Assembly: GCA_001938995.1 (NCBI GenBank)
Contig: MKZN01000007.1
Span: 62,001-126,000, forward strand
DNA: 64,000 nt
Source: Bacillus pumilus
GTDB taxonomy: Bacteria; Bacillota; Bacilli; Bacillales; Bacillaceae
Direction: 5' to 3'
Of the stretch, positions 1 to 9,296 are shown piece after piece. Within the stretch, counting starts at the first letter, position 1, and each line of letters starts with the position of its first letter. The translations under genes were made by a program, and so were the position numbers. The notes beneath the pieces are model-generated. The model saw only the letters and a list, made by a program, of their open reading frames with translations, was not told where the DNA came from and did no database searches.

Positions 1-82
1 CATGCCTAAGGGGATCTTTAAAGGCAGTGATGAAGAACTTGAAAAGCTCTCTAAATACCTATCTGAGGTCAAATCTAAATAA
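1..82 (+). CDS. qcrC: Menaquinol:cytochrome c reductase cytochrome c subunit, C-terminal end (partial)
   Basis: Open from the left edge to TAA at 80-82; the last 26 residues are visible. They start with Met-Pro-Lys-Gly, which resembles the M-P-x-G loop that supplies the methionine haem ligand in cytochrome c domains, then an acidic/lysine helix ending SEVKSK. In B. subtilis the gene before ypjA is qcrC, the membrane b/c-type cytochrome of the bc complex. The call rests on the short motif plus gene order, since the CxxCH haem site lies outside the window. Confidence 0.65.
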   Translation, partial: MPKGIFKGSDEELEKLSKYLSEVKSK

Positions 83-124
83 TTCAGTTGTTTAATGACA
101 AGTACAAGGATATACTCAAAAGAG

Positions 125-150
125 AAAAAGCTGGCGCTGTCAGCTTTTTT
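125..150 (+). terminator. Rho-independent terminator after qcrC
   Basis: AGCTG/CAGCT stem extended by A/T pairs, 7-nt loop and a six-T run, 43 bp after the qcrC stop codon. It separates the qcr operon from ypjA, although readthrough is possible because no clear ypjA promoter is seen. Confidence 0.8.
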
Positions 151-170
151 CTGATTTTAACAGATCGTGA

Positions 171-776
171 GTGAAGAGAAATATGAGATGGATTCAATAT
201 CTGCTAGCCACGCGCTATATGCTTGTGCTGGTGCTTATTGTCAATTTTCTTGGCACTGTGTATGGCTACTACTGGTATATTCCGCAGTTGATAGAAACAC
301 CGGCTATCTTTTTACCTTTTGTTCCAGACAGTCCAACGGCAAGCTTTTTCTTTTTGTTTGTACTACTTGCGTTTCTTATGAAGCGTCATGCTCCTTATTT
401 TGAAGCACTTGCTCTAGTCACCTTGATCAAATATGGTCTATGGGCTGTGGGGATGAATTTCTTCGTGCTTTTATCTGTCAATGATTTTCCGTGGGAAGGC
501 TACATGCTGATTGGTTCTCACTTTGCTATGGCAGTTCAAGCCGTTTTGTTTGCACCATATTATCGTTTTCAAGTGCGCCATTTGGTCGTAGCCGGTATAT
601 GGATTTTACATAATGACGTGATTGATTATGTGTTTGGCATGATGCCTCGGTACTCCGTGCTTGATGCGTACTCAAATGAAATCGGTTATGTCACGTTTTG
701 GGTGAGTATTGCTGTTCTCCTTTTTTCATATTATCTCGTCTTATCCAAAAAAGCGGTCAAGCATGAACTCCCTTAA
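171..776 (+). CDS. ypjA: YpjA, DUF1405 integral membrane protein
   Basis: 201-residue hydrophobic protein matching the DUF1405/YpjA family by position and by the conserved segment NFLGTVYGYYWY followed by FVPDSPTASFFF. I count about six membrane segments spread over the length, with a basic C terminus. No enzymatic motif is visible and the function is unknown. The start is uncertain: GTG at 171 opens the frame, while ATG at 183 has a weak GAAGAG ribosome site just upstream and would give 197 residues. It lies between qcrC and ypjB as in B. subtilis. Confidence 0.8.
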   Translation: MKRNMRWIQYLLATRYMLVLVLIVNFLGTVYGYYWYIPQLIETPAIFLPFVPDSPTASFFFLFVLLAFLMKRHAPYFEALALVTLIKYGLWAVGMNFFVLLSVNDFPWEGYMLIGSHFAMAVQAVLFAPYYRFQVRHLVVAGIWILHNDVIDYVFGMMPRYSVLDAYSNEIGYVTFWVSIAVLLFSYYLVLSKKAVKHELP

Positions 777-841
777 CAATGTTGGTCTAACCTTGTCCTT
801 TTCTTCATACGCTGTATGGAGAAGGGCTAGGAGGGACTTGC

Positions 842-1645
842 ATGAAACGAAAGCCAATCGCGGTGATTCTATTACTTTTTCTCGTATGTCATCCAGTTGT
901 TGCTAAAGCAGAGGAAACGGCCACTGCAACGCTGCATGAATTAACGGAACTATCAGATTCTATCTTTCAATTAACGAGACAAGCTAAATATGATGAAGCG
1001 TTACAGGTCGCATTGTATGTTGAAAAGACATTTAAAGCTGAGAATTGGCGTGGACTCCTGACGAATACGCAGGTGCGACAAATTACACTTGGCTATCAAG
1101 ATATGATTAAAGGGCTCCCGCAAGAGGACTTGGATGCGCGCGAAAAGCTTCGTTATGCCTCTCAGTTTAGAATGCTGCTCGATGCCATACAATCAGATTC
1201 TGAACCACTATGGGGATCGTTAGAAAAGCCGATTATGGGATCGTTTCCTACTTTGAAAAAGGAAGTAAAGGATCCAGAATCGACCACGTTCTATGAAACT
1301 TGGAATGAATTCGTTTCTTTATACGATATGATTTATCCTAGTTTAACCATCGATATTCCAGTTGAAAAACTTCAAACCATTAAACAGCACATGGAAGTAA
1401 TCGAACAAGGAGAATTCTTAAAAGCGTCGAGTGGGACAAAGCTTGAACGTCTCACACAACTTGAAGAGGATCTATCTAGTGTGTTTGCCAACGTTGATCA
1501 AGACGAAGCAGACCCATCCCTTTTATGGGTGATTTTAACAACAGGTAGTATCATTTTATTGACATTAACATATGTTGGATTTCGAAAATACCGTGCTGAA
1601 AAAGAGAAGAAGCAAAAGCGTCAAGCTGACTATCCGAAGTCATAA
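842..1645 (+). CDS. ypjB: Sporulation protein YpjB
   Basis: 267 residues with a Sec signal peptide (KRK then a hydrophobic run, likely cleavage near AKA-EE at residues 22-24), an extracytoplasmic helical domain, and one C-terminal membrane segment at about 228-246 followed by a very basic tail (RAEKEKKQKRQ). This is the layout of the YpjB family, annotated as sporulation-associated; the molecular role is not known. A good ribosome site (AGGAGGG) precedes the ATG. It probably shares a transcript with ypjA 65 bp upstream and ends at a bidirectional terminator. Confidence 0.85.
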   Translation: MKRKPIAVILLLFLVCHPVVAKAEETATATLHELTELSDSIFQLTRQAKYDEALQVALYVEKTFKAENWRGLLTNTQVRQITLGYQDMIKGLPQEDLDAREKLRYASQFRMLLDAIQSDSEPLWGSLEKPIMGSFPTLKKEVKDPESTTFYETWNEFVSLYDMIYPSLTIDIPVEKLQTIKQHMEVIEQGEFLKASSGTKLERLTQLEEDLSSVFANVDQDEADPSLLWVILTTGSIILLTLTYVGFRKYRAEKEKKQKRQADYPKS

Positions 1646-1678
1646 AAAAAGAAGCACCACTATGGGCTTCTTTTTTTA
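1645..1678. terminator. Bidirectional terminator between ypjB and ypjC
   Basis: Stem GAAGC/GCTTC extended by seven A/T pairs, giving T-runs on both strands. It sits between the convergent ypjB stop and ypjC stop, overlapping the latter. Confidence 0.8.
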
Positions 1679-2548
1679 ATGGGGTTTCAGTGGTTTTTTG
1701 TGTTCATCTAATGTAAAGCCTTCACCTAGTACATCATGAACATCACTGACCGATACAAATGCATGTGGGTCAACAGAGGTCACGACACTCTTGAGGTGGA
1801 CAAGTTCATTTTTGGGGACAACACAATATAGTACATTACGCTCTTGTTTAGTATAGGAACCGATGCCTTTTAATATGGTTACACCGCGTTCCATATCGTC
1901 TGTGATTTTCTTTTGAATGATGTCATCCTTTTCAGAAATTATCATGGCACCTTTTGCTGCGTAAGCGCCTTCTTGCATGAAGTCGATGACTTTTGCTGCG
2001 ACAAATACTGCAACAAGTGTATACATGGCTTCTTTGTAATTTAAATAGGTGAGAGAGATGGCAATAACGCATGCGTCGAAGATAAACATCGTTCTTCCCA
2101 TCGCAATCTGATAGTGCTTATTCATCAGTCTTGCGATAATATCGACGCCGCCCGTTGTTCCGCCAAATTTAAAGATGATCCCAAGGCCTGTTCCGATAAA
2201 CACACCTGCAAATAGTGCGGCCAAGGCTAAGTCGTGCTGAAGAGGCATATGTATTTGAAAGCGCTGGAAGATGGAGAGAAAAACAGAAAGACTAACGGTT
2301 CCTACAATCGTATATGTAAACATCGTTCTGCCGAGCATTTTCCAGCCGATAAAGAAGATCGGAATATTTAACACTAGGTTTGAAATGGATGGGTCAATGT
2401 GAAATAGAAAATATAAAAGTAGTGTAATACCTGTAAATCCGCCTTCAGCCAAGTTGTTTTGCATATTGAAATGAACAAGACCGAAAGAAAAAATCGCAGA
2501 TCCAATTAAGATAAAGACGATATTTTTAAGACGAATTTCTTTTAGCAA
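1676..2548 (-). CDS. ypjC: YpjC, YitT-family membrane protein (DUF2179)
   Basis: 290 residues: an N-terminal YitT membrane domain with about five to six helices (to about residue 190) and a C-terminal soluble DUF2179-type domain containing the family-typical GVTILKGIGSYT and VVPKNELVHLK segments. The FNMQNNLAEGGFTGI and TTGGVDIIARL motifs are characteristic of YitT proteins, whose transported substrate or role is unknown. The start is TTG at 2546-2548, chosen because AGGAGTGATC lies at proper distance upstream and no ATG is available in frame near it. Transcribed divergently from the ypjD-dapB operon. Confidence 0.88.
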   Translation of the reverse strand: MLKEIRLKNIVFILIGSAIFSFGLVHFNMQNNLAEGGFTGITLLLYFLFHIDPSISNLVLNIPIFFIGWKMLGRTMFTYTIVGTVSLSVFLSIFQRFQIHMPLQHDLALAALFAGVFIGTGLGIIFKFGGTTGGVDIIARLMNKHYQIAMGRTMFIFDACVIAISLTYLNYKEAMYTLVAVFVAAKVIDFMQEGAYAAKGAMIISEKDDIIQKKITDDMERGVTILKGIGSYTKQERNVLYCVVPKNELVHLKSVVTSVDPHAFVSVSDVHDVLGEGFTLDEHKKPLKPH

Positions 2549-2583
2549 AAGATCACTCCTTTTTTTGCTTAGACAGCGATAAT

Positions 2584-2612
2584 ATTATATGGTATGGGAG
2601 AGAAACAAGCAA
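2584..2612 (-). promoter_or_regulatory. Putative sigma A promoter of ypjC
   Basis: On the minus strand TTGCTT, 17 bp, TATAAT, placed about 35 bp upstream of the TTG start. The -10 is perfect and the -35 matches four of six positions. Confidence 0.5.
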
Positions 2613-2628
2613 ACTCAGTTTTAAACAT

Positions 2629-2657
2629 TTGTCAAATATTTATGATTTCGCTAACAT
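2629..2657 (+). promoter_or_regulatory. Putative sigma A promoter of the ypjD-dapB-mgsA-bshB1-bshA-cca-birA operon
   Basis: TTGTCA, 17-bp spacer, TAACAT, about 30 bp before the ypjD start codon. No other break with a terminator or good promoter is seen until after birA, so this is likely the main promoter of a seven-gene operon. Confidence 0.55.
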
Positions 2658-2686
2658 GTAAGAGACGGATAGGAGGATGTAGCTTC

Positions 2687-3022
2687 ATGACGAACGAAAA
2701 AACGTTGCGCAAGGTGCAGCAAGAAGTAGATGAGTACATAGGACAATTTAAAGAAGGCTATTTTAGCCCACTTGCCATGATGGCCCGTCTAACAGAGGAA
2801 TTAGGTGAGCTGGCAAGAGAGGTAAACCATTACTATGGAGAAAAACCAAAAAAAACAACTGAAACAGAAAAGAGCATGGAAGAAGAAATTGGTGATGTGT
2901 TGTTTGTGTTAACATGCCTCGCCAATTCACTTGATATCTCACTTGAAGAAGCTCATGATCGTGTGATGCATAAATTTAATACAAGAGATAAAGATCGCTG
3001 GACGAAAAAAGAAGGGAAGTAG
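2687..3022 (+). CDS. ypjD: YpjD, MazG-family nucleotide pyrophosphohydrolase
   Basis: 111 residues, the usual size of the short MazG-like proteins. The [15 protein letters not shown] segment and [16 protein letters not shown] carry the E-x2-E ... E-x2-D metal-binding pattern of all-alpha NTP pyrophosphatases, which hydrolyse (d)NTPs or aberrant nucleotides to the monophosphate. The preferred substrate cannot be read from sequence. The start ATG at 2687 is preceded by AGGAGGATG; an upstream in-frame ATG at 2594 lacks a ribosome site and would add 31 residues absent from the family. First gene of the operon, 4 bp before dapB. Confidence 0.88.
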   Translation: MTNEKTLRKVQQEVDEYIGQFKEGYFSPLAMMARLTEELGELAREVNHYYGEKPKKTTETEKSMEEEIGDVLFVLTCLANSLDISLEEAHDRVMHKFNTRDKDRWTKKEGK

Positions 3023-3026
3023 AACG

Positions 3027-3830
3027 ATGAAAAGTCAAACCATCAAAGTTGTTATCGCTGGAGCAAGAGGAAGAATGGGGATAGAGGCTGTCAAGCTGGC
3101 AGAGGAAACAAGTCACTTTGAATTAGTGGCTGCTTTAGATCATACGAATGAGGGAAAAGCTTTATCTGAGGTGATTCATACGACATCGAACGCACCGATT
3201 TATACGGATATTGATGTGTGTCTTTCAGAAACCAAACCCGATGTCTTAATCGATCTCACAACACCGGAAATCGGTAAAGTACATACAAAAAAAGCACTTG
3301 AACACGGTGTACGTCCAGTTGTAGGGACAACTGGTTTTTCGGAAGCTGACCTTGAAGAACTCAAGCAATTAACGGAAGAAAAGGGCATCGGCTGTATTAT
3401 CGCGCCAAACTTCGCTGTAGGAGCCGTTTTAATGATGAAATTTGCAAAAATGGCGGCTCATTATTTTCCGGATGTTGAGATCATTGAGCTTCATCATGAT
3501 AAAAAACTGGATGCTCCGAGTGGTACAGGGCTAAAAACCGCTGAAATGATTGCAGAAGTAAGAGAAAGCAAAAAGCAGGGACACCCAGAAGAGAAAGAAT
3601 TAATTGATGGTGCACGGGGCGCAGATTATGATGGCATCCGTTTGCATAGTGTACGCCTTCCTGGAATGATTGCCCATCAAGAAGTGTTATTTGGAATGGA
3701 CGGACAGACTCTCACGATTCGCCATGACTCTTATAACCGTGCATCATTTATGTCAGGTGTTAAACTGTCGGTGGAACAGGTCATGCACATTGACCAACTT
3801 GTCTATGGATTAGAAAATATCATCGACTAA
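3027..3830 (+). CDS. dapB: 4-hydroxy-tetrahydrodipicolinate reductase
   Basis: 267 residues, full length. Catalyses the NAD(P)H-dependent reduction step of the diaminopimelate/lysine pathway, feeding peptidoglycan and, in spores, dipicolinate synthesis. The N terminus has the Rossmann loop GARGRMG; the active-site region [20 protein letters not shown] contains the conserved catalytic His-His and Lys and the substrate-binding SGT. The C-terminal part ends with the usual LENIID. It starts 4 bp after ypjD, and is followed 17 bp later by mgsA. Cytoplasmic tetramer in the family. Confidence 0.97.
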   Translation: MKSQTIKVVIAGARGRMGIEAVKLAEETSHFELVAALDHTNEGKALSEVIHTTSNAPIYTDIDVCLSETKPDVLIDLTTPEIGKVHTKKALEHGVRPVVGTTGFSEADLEELKQLTEEKGIGCIIAPNFAVGAVLMMKFAKMAAHYFPDVEIIELHHDKKLDAPSGTGLKTAEMIAEVRESKKQGHPEEKELIDGARGADYDGIRLHSVRLPGMIAHQEVLFGMDGQTLTIRHDSYNRASFMSGVKLSVEQVMHIDQLVYGLENIID

Positions 3831-3847
3831 TAAGGAGTGGATCCCTG

Positions 3848-4267
3848 ATGAACATTGCATTAATCGCTCATGATAAGAAAAAAAGTGACATGATTCAGTT
3901 TGCCATTGCGTACCGTGATATTTTGGCGGATCATACACTTTATGCAACAGGAACAACTGGTTTGAGAGTGAAAGAAGCGACAGGTCTACACATCCATCGT
4001 TTCCAATCAGGGCCACTAGGCGGAGATCAACAAATTGGTGCCATGATTGCTGATAACACAATGGACCTTGTGCTCTTTTTTAGAGACCCACTTACCGCGC
4101 AGCCACATGAACCGGATGTCACTGCACTCATCCGGCTTTGCGATGTATATGCCATTCCACTTGCAACCAATATGGGGACAGCTGAAATTTTGGTCAGGAA
4201 TTTAAATAAAGGTGCTTTTGATTTTCGAGATGTAGTCAAAAACGGAGGAACAAATGAAACGACTTGA
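3848..4267 (+). CDS. mgsA: Methylglyoxal synthase
   Basis: 139 residues. Converts dihydroxyacetone phosphate to methylglyoxal plus phosphate, a glycolytic bypass that relieves sugar-phosphate stress. Visible family features are the N-terminal [10 protein letters not shown], the phosphate loop TGTTG, the catalytic stretch [12 protein letters not shown] (Gly-Gly-Asp), and [14 protein letters not shown]. Full length for the family (about 137). Its 3' end overlaps the bshB1 start by 14 nt, indicating translational coupling. Methylglyoxal is detoxified by a bacillithiol-dependent route in Bacillus, so its position next to bacillithiol genes is functionally sensible. Confidence 0.97.
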   Translation: MNIALIAHDKKKSDMIQFAIAYRDILADHTLYATGTTGLRVKEATGLHIHRFQSGPLGGDQQIGAMIADNTMDLVLFFRDPLTAQPHEPDVTALIRLCDVYAIPLATNMGTAEILVRNLNKGAFDFRDVVKNGGTNETT

Positions 4268-4958
4268 TATCCTTGCATTCGGTGCCCATAGCGATGATGT
4301 AGAAATCGGAATGGGCGGAACGATTGCAAAATACGTTAAAAAAGGGGCGCGCGTCGGGATTTGCGACTTGACTCAGGCTGAATTATCATCAAATGGAACG
4401 GTTGACAGCCGGAAAGAAGAAGCAAAAGAAGCAGCGGCGATTTTAGGCGTGACGACACGAATCCAGCTGACGCTACCGGATAGAGGGCTTTATCTCAATG
4501 ACGAAGCGATGAAGGCAATTGCAGGCGTCATACGAACATACAAACCAAGACTGATTTTTGCCCCGCACCACCAAGATCGACATCCTGATCATGGTCATGC
4601 AGGTTCACTTGTAGAAGAGGCGGCTTTTTCTGCAGGTATACATAAATTTGAAGATTCAAACAAGCAGCCGGCGCATAAAATAAGCCAGATGTATTATTAC
4701 ATGATCAACGGCCATCATCGTCCAGATTTTGTGATCGATATTTCTGAGGAGATGAAACAAAAAATCGATAGCTTACATGCGTATAAAAGCCAATTTGTAA
4801 AATCGGCGGATTCAGTGGAGACACCGCTAGTGAATGGCTATATTGATTTTGTTAAAATGAGAGAGTCCATGTATGGAAGAGAAGTCAACAAAGATTATGC
4901 TGAAGGTTTTCTAACGAAGAAACCACTCTTGATTGATGATGACTTACTTGGGGGGTAA
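4254..4958 (+). CDS. bshB1: Bacillithiol biosynthesis deacetylase BshB1
   Basis: 234 residues of the PIG-L/LmbE zinc deacetylase family. Removes the acetyl group from GlcNAc-malate made by BshA to give GlcN-malate, the second step to bacillithiol. Zinc-site signatures are AHSDDVE near residues 11-17 (Ser in place of the common Pro of AHPDD) and HPDHGHAG near 110-117. The family name used is BshB1 rather than BshB2 because of its operon with bshA, as in B. subtilis. Overlaps mgsA by 14 nt and is 2 bp from bshA. Confidence 0.95.
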   Translation: MKRLDILAFGAHSDDVEIGMGGTIAKYVKKGARVGICDLTQAELSSNGTVDSRKEEAKEAAAILGVTTRIQLTLPDRGLYLNDEAMKAIAGVIRTYKPRLIFAPHHQDRHPDHGHAGSLVEEAAFSAGIHKFEDSNKQPAHKISQMYYYMINGHHRPDFVIDISEEMKQKIDSLHAYKSQFVKSADSVETPLVNGYIDFVKMRESMYGREVNKDYAEGFLTKKPLLIDDDLLGG

Positions 4959-4960
4959 AT

Positions 4961-6106
4961 ATGAAAAAATTGAAGATCGGAATCACTTGTTATCCAAGTG
5001 TTGGTGGTTCAGGGATTATTGCCACAGAACTTGGAAAACGTTTAGCTGAAAAAGGGCACGATGTTCATTTCATTACCTCTAGCATCCCGTTTAGACTGAA
5101 TAAAGTGTATCCAAATATTTATTTCCACGAGGTGGATGTCAATCAATATGCCGTTTTTCAATATCCACCGTATGATCTTGCACTGGCTAGTAAATTGGCT
5201 GAAGTAGCGAAACGTGAGAAGCTGGATATTATTCATGCGCACTATGCCGTCCCACATGCCGTCTGTGCGTTCTTAGCAAAACAAATGACAGGACACCCTG
5301 TGAAAGTGGTCACAACACTTCATGGGACGGATATTACGGTTTTAGGCTATGATCCATCGTTAAAAGATGTGATTCGGTTTGCCATCGAATCTTCTGATCG
5401 CGTGACGGCTGTGTCGCATTCGTTAGCCGCACAGACATACGATTTAATAAAACCCGATAAAAAAATCGATACCATTCATAACTTCCTTGATGAGCGGGTG
5501 TATATGCGTGAAGATCATGAGGAATTGAAGAAGCATTACGGCCTTTTGGAGGGCGAAAAGGTCATGATCCATGTATCGAATTTCCGAAAGGTAAAGCGGG
5601 TACATGATGTCATTCAAGTGTTTAAAAAGGTTTCAGAGCAGGTGAATGCAAAGTTATTGCTTATCGGTGATGGTCCTGAGAAATCGGTCGTATGTGAACT
5701 CGTGAAAAAGTTAGAACTAACAGACCGTGTATTATTTTTAGGAAAGCAAGAGAAGGTAGAGGAGCTTTATTCGATTAGTGATGTGAAGATGCTACTTTCT
5801 GAGAAAGAGAGTTTTGGGCTTGTCCTTCTAGAAGCAATGGCATGTGGAGTGCCTTGTATCGGGACAAATGTAGGCGGAATTCCAGAGGTCATTGCGCATG
5901 GAGAGACGGGTTATCTTGTCCCTCTCGGTGGTATAGATGAGGCTGCGAAGTATGCTGTCGACATGCTGAAAGACGACACGCTTCATCAGCGAATGTCGAT
6001 GGCAGCCCAGTCAAGTGTGCAGGCGAATTTCTCTTCAGAAAAAATCGTCAGAGAGTATGAAGATCTCTATCTAGAACTGGTCGAAGGTGATGATGAAGAT
6101 GAATGA
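4961..6106 (+). CDS. bshA: N-acetyl-alpha-D-glucosaminyl L-malate synthase BshA
   Basis: 381 residues, GT4-type glycosyltransferase with two Rossmann domains. Transfers GlcNAc from UDP-GlcNAc to L-malate, the first step of bacillithiol synthesis. Evidence: the glycine-rich loop [11 protein letters not shown] near residue 16, HAHYAVPHA, and the C-terminal donor-site motif [21 protein letters not shown] containing the E-x7-E pair. Immediately follows bshB1 with a GGGGGG-type ribosome site; its acidic C terminus (EGDDEDE) overlaps the cca start. The two bsh genes lie in the same operon as mgsA. Confidence 0.95.
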   Translation: MKKLKIGITCYPSVGGSGIIATELGKRLAEKGHDVHFITSSIPFRLNKVYPNIYFHEVDVNQYAVFQYPPYDLALASKLAEVAKREKLDIIHAHYAVPHAVCAFLAKQMTGHPVKVVTTLHGTDITVLGYDPSLKDVIRFAIESSDRVTAVSHSLAAQTYDLIKPDKKIDTIHNFLDERVYMREDHEELKKHYGLLEGEKVMIHVSNFRKVKRVHDVIQVFKKVSEQVNAKLLLIGDGPEKSVVCELVKKLELTDRVLFLGKQEKVEELYSISDVKMLLSEKESFGLVLLEAMACGVPCIGTNVGGIPEVIAHGETGYLVPLGGIDEAAKYAVDMLKDDTLHQRMSMAAQSSVQANFSSEKIVREYEDLYLELVEGDDEDE

Positions 6107-7301
6107 ACCATTCACACACGCGATCCCGATATTACATACGTTACACGAACACGGGTACCAGGCTTATTTTGTCGGAGGTGCGGTGCGAGATGTCCTGTTA
6201 GAGCGAGAAGTAGGGGATATTGATATTGCAACAGATGCAACACCAGATGCGGTGGAATCGTTATTTGATAAAACGATAGATGTTGGCAAGGAACATGGTA
6301 CAGTCATTGTCATACATGATGGTGTTAGCTATGAAGTGACCACCTTTCGAAGTGAATCGGCATATGAAGATTTTCGTAGACCTAAAGAAGTACAGTTTAT
6401 CTCATCTTTGGAAGAGGATCTTTTCAGAAGAGACTTAACGATCAATGCGATGGCTATGGATGTAAATGGCGAGATCATTGACCGTGTCGGAGGCAAGCAG
6501 GATATTCAGCAGAACATCATTCAAACAGTTGGAGATCCAGCGTGCCGCTTTCAAGAAGATGCCCTTCGAATGATGAGAGCCGTGCGTTTTTTAAGTCAGC
6601 TCGGTTTCCACCTGTCAGTTGATACGGCAAATGCCATGAAAAAAGATAAACATCTGCTTGGCAAAATATCTGTTGAGCGCAAGAAGATTGAAATGGAAAA
6701 ACTCCTAAAAGGTCGTTATTGTGAGCAAGCCATTGGGGTGCTCGTCTCGACCAATCTATATGAAGAATTACCAGGTCTTCAAAAGCACGGACTCAATGAA
6801 CAGCTTCGAACCTTTCCGTATTATTTACTCGATGGACTAGAGGAAGTATGGGGAGCATTCATCCACTTGCTTGATCTTGATGAAACTAGCGCCGTCTCTT
6901 TATTAAAAGAATGGAGGCTGTCAACGAAACTTCTGAAAGAAGCGATCAAGATCAGTGAGTATGTGGATTGTGAATGGGACGCAGAGAAGATGTTTGAAGC
7001 GGGTGAACACGTGCTATTATCCAGTCTTAAAATAAAGCAGTTAAAACACGAACGCCGCATCTTCTTTGACGAGCTAGAAGTTGCAAAACATTCATTCGAT
7101 GCGCTCCCCATTAAGAAACTCAAGGACCTGGCTGTTTCAGGAAAAGATTTAATGGCATTTCGGCAAAAAAAGTCAGGGAAATGGATTGCAGAGGAGCTTG
7201 ATTCAGTGAAGAAAGCCGTGCTGCAACACCGTTTGGAAAACCGAAAAGAAGCCATAGAGGAGTGGCTCAACGCATGCGATCAGCGATTAGAAAACGATTA
7301 A
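6099..7301 (+). CDS. cca: CCA-adding tRNA nucleotidyltransferase
   Basis: 400 residues from ATG 6099 (GTG 6087 and ATGs at 6090/6093 are alternatives in the same frame). Adds or repairs the 3' CCA end of tRNAs. Class II polymerase-beta fold signs: FVGGAVRD, the metal-binding GDIDIATD, and [12 protein letters not shown], with the [18 protein letters not shown] motif that helps fix nucleotide specificity. The C-terminal half is the helical body and tail domain. The start was chosen for its distance from AAGGTG and for agreement with the beginning of family members. Overlaps bshA by 8 nt and birA by 28 nt. Confidence 0.95.
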   Translation: MNEPFTHAIPILHTLHEHGYQAYFVGGAVRDVLLEREVGDIDIATDATPDAVESLFDKTIDVGKEHGTVIVIHDGVSYEVTTFRSESAYEDFRRPKEVQFISSLEEDLFRRDLTINAMAMDVNGEIIDRVGGKQDIQQNIIQTVGDPACRFQEDALRMMRAVRFLSQLGFHLSVDTANAMKKDKHLLGKISVERKKIEMEKLLKGRYCEQAIGVLVSTNLYEELPGLQKHGLNEQLRTFPYYLLDGLEEVWGAFIHLLDLDETSAVSLLKEWRLSTKLLKEAIKISEYVDCEWDAEKMFEAGEHVLLSSLKIKQLKHERRIFFDELEVAKHSFDALPIKKLKDLAVSGKDLMAFRQKKSGKWIAEELDSVKKAVLQHRLENRKEAIEEWLNACDQRLEND

Positions 7302-8251
7302 TTGAATTATTTACGACTGCTCAACAAGATTTTGTCTCGAGTCAGCAAATATGCAATGAGCTTGGATGCTCCCGAACGGCTGTATGGAAACATATTGAGG
7401 ACTTGCGAAAAGAAGGTTATGGGGTGGAAGCCGTTAGAAGAAAAGGCTATCGACTCCTACATAAACCGGATAAAATTAGTGAGGATGAAATTCTTTTTGG
7501 GCTGTCAACAGAGGTCTTTGGCAGACGTATTTATTTTCAGGAGGAAGTGACATCAACGCAACTGATCGCACATGATCTTGTAAACGAAGGAGTCCCACAT
7601 GGCACACTTGTTGTGAGTGATCATCAGACAAAAGGAAGAGGACGACTGCAAAGAGTGTGGCATTCCCCAAATGGGACAGGCATATGGATGAGTCTCATCG
7701 TTCGCCCTGAAATACCTTTGTATCAAGCACCACAAATGACGCTGCTTGCTTCTGTCGCCATCACCGAAGCGATCAAGCAGCAGACGGGTCTTAGCCCATC
7801 GATTAAATGGCCAAATGATATCATGTTAAACGGAAAAAAGGTCGTAGGGATTTTGACTGAATTAAAAGCAGAATCTGACCAAGTTCATGCCGTCATTATA
7901 GGTTCAGGTATTAATGTGAATCAAACGGCAGATGACTTTCCTGATGAATTAAAGGATGTCGCCACAAGTATGCGAATAGAGCTGGGGGAGAAGGTAGATC
8001 GAGCTGCACTGATTCAAAGCATCATGTATCACTTTGAAACAAGATACGATGAATATCTAAAGCATGGATTTCAACCGATTAAGCAATTATGGGAAACGTA
8101 CACGATGACGATAGGCAAACGCATCATCGCCCGTACGGTTAACGGACAATATACTGGAAAAGCACTTGGGATGAATGATGAAGGTGTCCTTTTGCTTGAA
8201 ACATCTGATGGGATACAAAAAATCTATTCAGCAGACATCGAGATTCAGTGA
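7274..8251 (+). CDS. birA: Bifunctional biotin-protein ligase / biotin operon repressor
   Basis: 325 residues. N-terminal winged helix (CSRTAVWKHIEDLRKEGY, residues about 30-50) binds biotin operators; the central domain makes biotinoyl-AMP and transfers biotin to carboxylase carrier proteins (KGRGR adenylate loop, KWPNDIMLNGKKVVGIL); a small SH3-like domain ends the protein. ATG 7274 is preceded by GAGGAGTGG; an upstream GTG at 7262 in frame is less consistent with homologues, which begin MRS-x-x-RK. Last gene of the operon that starts at ypjD. Confidence 0.96.
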   Translation: MRSAIRKRLIELFTTAQQDFVSSQQICNELGCSRTAVWKHIEDLRKEGYGVEAVRRKGYRLLHKPDKISEDEILFGLSTEVFGRRIYFQEEVTSTQLIAHDLVNEGVPHGTLVVSDHQTKGRGRLQRVWHSPNGTGIWMSLIVRPEIPLYQAPQMTLLASVAITEAIKQQTGLSPSIKWPNDIMLNGKKVVGILTELKAESDQVHAVIIGSGINVNQTADDFPDELKDVATSMRIELGEKVDRAALIQSIMYHFETRYDEYLKHGFQPIKQLWETYTMTIGKRIIARTVNGQYTGKALGMNDEGVLLLETSDGIQKIYSADIEIQ

Positions 8252-8257
8252 ACTTCA

Positions 8258-8287
8258 TTGGAACACCCGGCACATTTTTGATATACT
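8258..8287 (+). promoter_or_regulatory. sigma A promoter of panBCD
   Basis: TTGGAA, 18-bp spacer, TATACT, just after the birA stop. It predicts a leader of about 165 nt before panB. Confidence 0.6.
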
Positions 8288-8293
8288 TCGTGT

Positions 8294-8418
8294 GGGCAGT
8301 ATCTGAAAAAGAACTGTACCTGTTAGGAAGAAAAATTTGATTAATTTCTGCCATGATCCGAAGGGACTTGGACAGAGGGATGATTGACCTGCACATGAGA
8401 AAAAGAAGCATGTGGTGT
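8294..8418 (+). ncRNA. Structured panB leader, candidate tandem 'pan' RNA motif
   Basis: Two stem-loops are visible. The first pairs GGGCAGT (8294-8300) with ACTGTACC (8313-8320), leaving an unpaired A; the second pairs CACATG (8392-8397) with CATGTG (8409-8414). Both loops contain a similar A-rich GAAAAAGAA sequence. A conserved pan RNA motif, often tandem hairpins with bulged adenosines, is known upstream of pantothenate operons including B. subtilis panB. That this leader is the same motif is inference from position and shape; the ligand or mechanism of the pan motif is not established. Confidence 0.55.
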
Positions 8419-8430
8419 AAGGCAAGCCAT

Positions 8431-8453
8431 CTCCTCTCCAGAATGAGGAGGAA
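8431..8453 (+). promoter_or_regulatory. Ribosome-site hairpin before panB
   Basis: CTCCTC (8431-8436) is perfectly complementary to GAGGAG (8445-8450), which is the core of the panB ribosome site GAGGAGGAA; the loop is 8 nt and ATG follows at 8457. Formation of this hairpin would block translation initiation. Confidence 0.6.
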
Positions 8454-8456
8454 CAA

Positions 8457-9296
8457 ATGAAGACAAAGCTAGATTTTTTCAAAATGAAACAAGAAAATGA
8501 ACCCATTGTGATGCTAACAGCATACGACTATCCAGCAGCTAAGTTAGCAGAAAAAGCGGAAGTCGACATGATCTTAGTTGGTGATTCACTTGGGATGGTC
8601 GTACTTGGACTTGATTCGACAGTTCAAGTGACAGTCGACGACATGATTCATCACACAAAAGCGGTCAAAAGAGGCGCAAAAGACACCTTTATTGTGACCG
8701 ATATGCCATTTATGTCTTATCATTACTCATTAGAAGACACGATGAAAAATGCAGCGCGCATCATGCAAGAAAGTGGTGCCGATGCACTGAAGCTAGAAGG
8801 CGGGGACGGAGTATTCGAATCCATTCAAGCTTTAACGAGAGGTGGTATTCCAGTAGTCAGCCACTTAGGCCTCACGCCTCAATCAGTCGGAGTACTTGGC
8901 GGCTATAAAGTACAAGGAAAAGACCATGAGAGTGCTCAAAAACTGATTGAAGATAGTCTGAAATGTGAAGAAGCAGGCGCTATTGCCCTTGTCTTAGAAT
9001 GTGTACCAGGTGAACTGACGAAACGAATCAAAGAGAAGCTAACAATCCCTGTCATTGGCATTGGTGCAGGGGCCGAGGCTGATGGACAAGTACTCGTTTA
9101 CCATGATGTGGTAGGATATGGCGTGTCTAGAACACCTAAATTTGTGAAACAATACGCGCAAATTGATCCTACGTTAGAAGAGGCGCTCATTCAATATACG
9201 AAAGAAGTCAAAGCGCGCAAATTCCCAGAAGAAAAACACACGTTTCATATGAAAGAAGAAGTCCTCAGTGGGTTATATGGAGGAATCAAGAAATGA
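8457..9296 (+). CDS. panB: 3-methyl-2-oxobutanoate hydroxymethyltransferase
   Basis: 279 residues. Transfers a hydroxymethyl group from 5,10-methylene-THF to ketoisovalerate to form ketopantoate, first step of pantothenate synthesis; it thus draws on the branched-chain pathway (ilvD, also in this window) and the folate pool. Signs: [27 protein letters not shown] (metal Asp), KLEGG, and [19 protein letters not shown]. Full length. Translation may be controlled by the leader hairpin described above. The stop codon overlaps the panC start (ATGA). Confidence 0.97.
   Translation: MKTKLDFFKMKQENEPIVMLTAYDYPAAKLAEKAEVDMILVGDSLGMVVLGLDSTVQVTVDDMIHHTKAVKRGAKDTFIVTDMPFMSYHYSLEDTMKNAARIMQESGADALKLEGGDGVFESIQALTRGGIPVVSHLGLTPQSVGVLGGYKVQGKDHESAQKLIEDSLKCEEAGAIALVLECVPGELTKRIKEKLTIPVIGIGAGAEADGQVLVYHDVVGYGVSRTPKFVKQYAQIDPTLEEALIQYTKEVKARKFPEEKHTFHMKEEVLSGLYGGIKK

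Noticed and set aside
2255-2269. CcpA cre-like sequence TTGAAAGCGCTGGAA
   Set aside because: It lies inside the ypjC coding sequence far from any start and matches only one half of the palindrome well.
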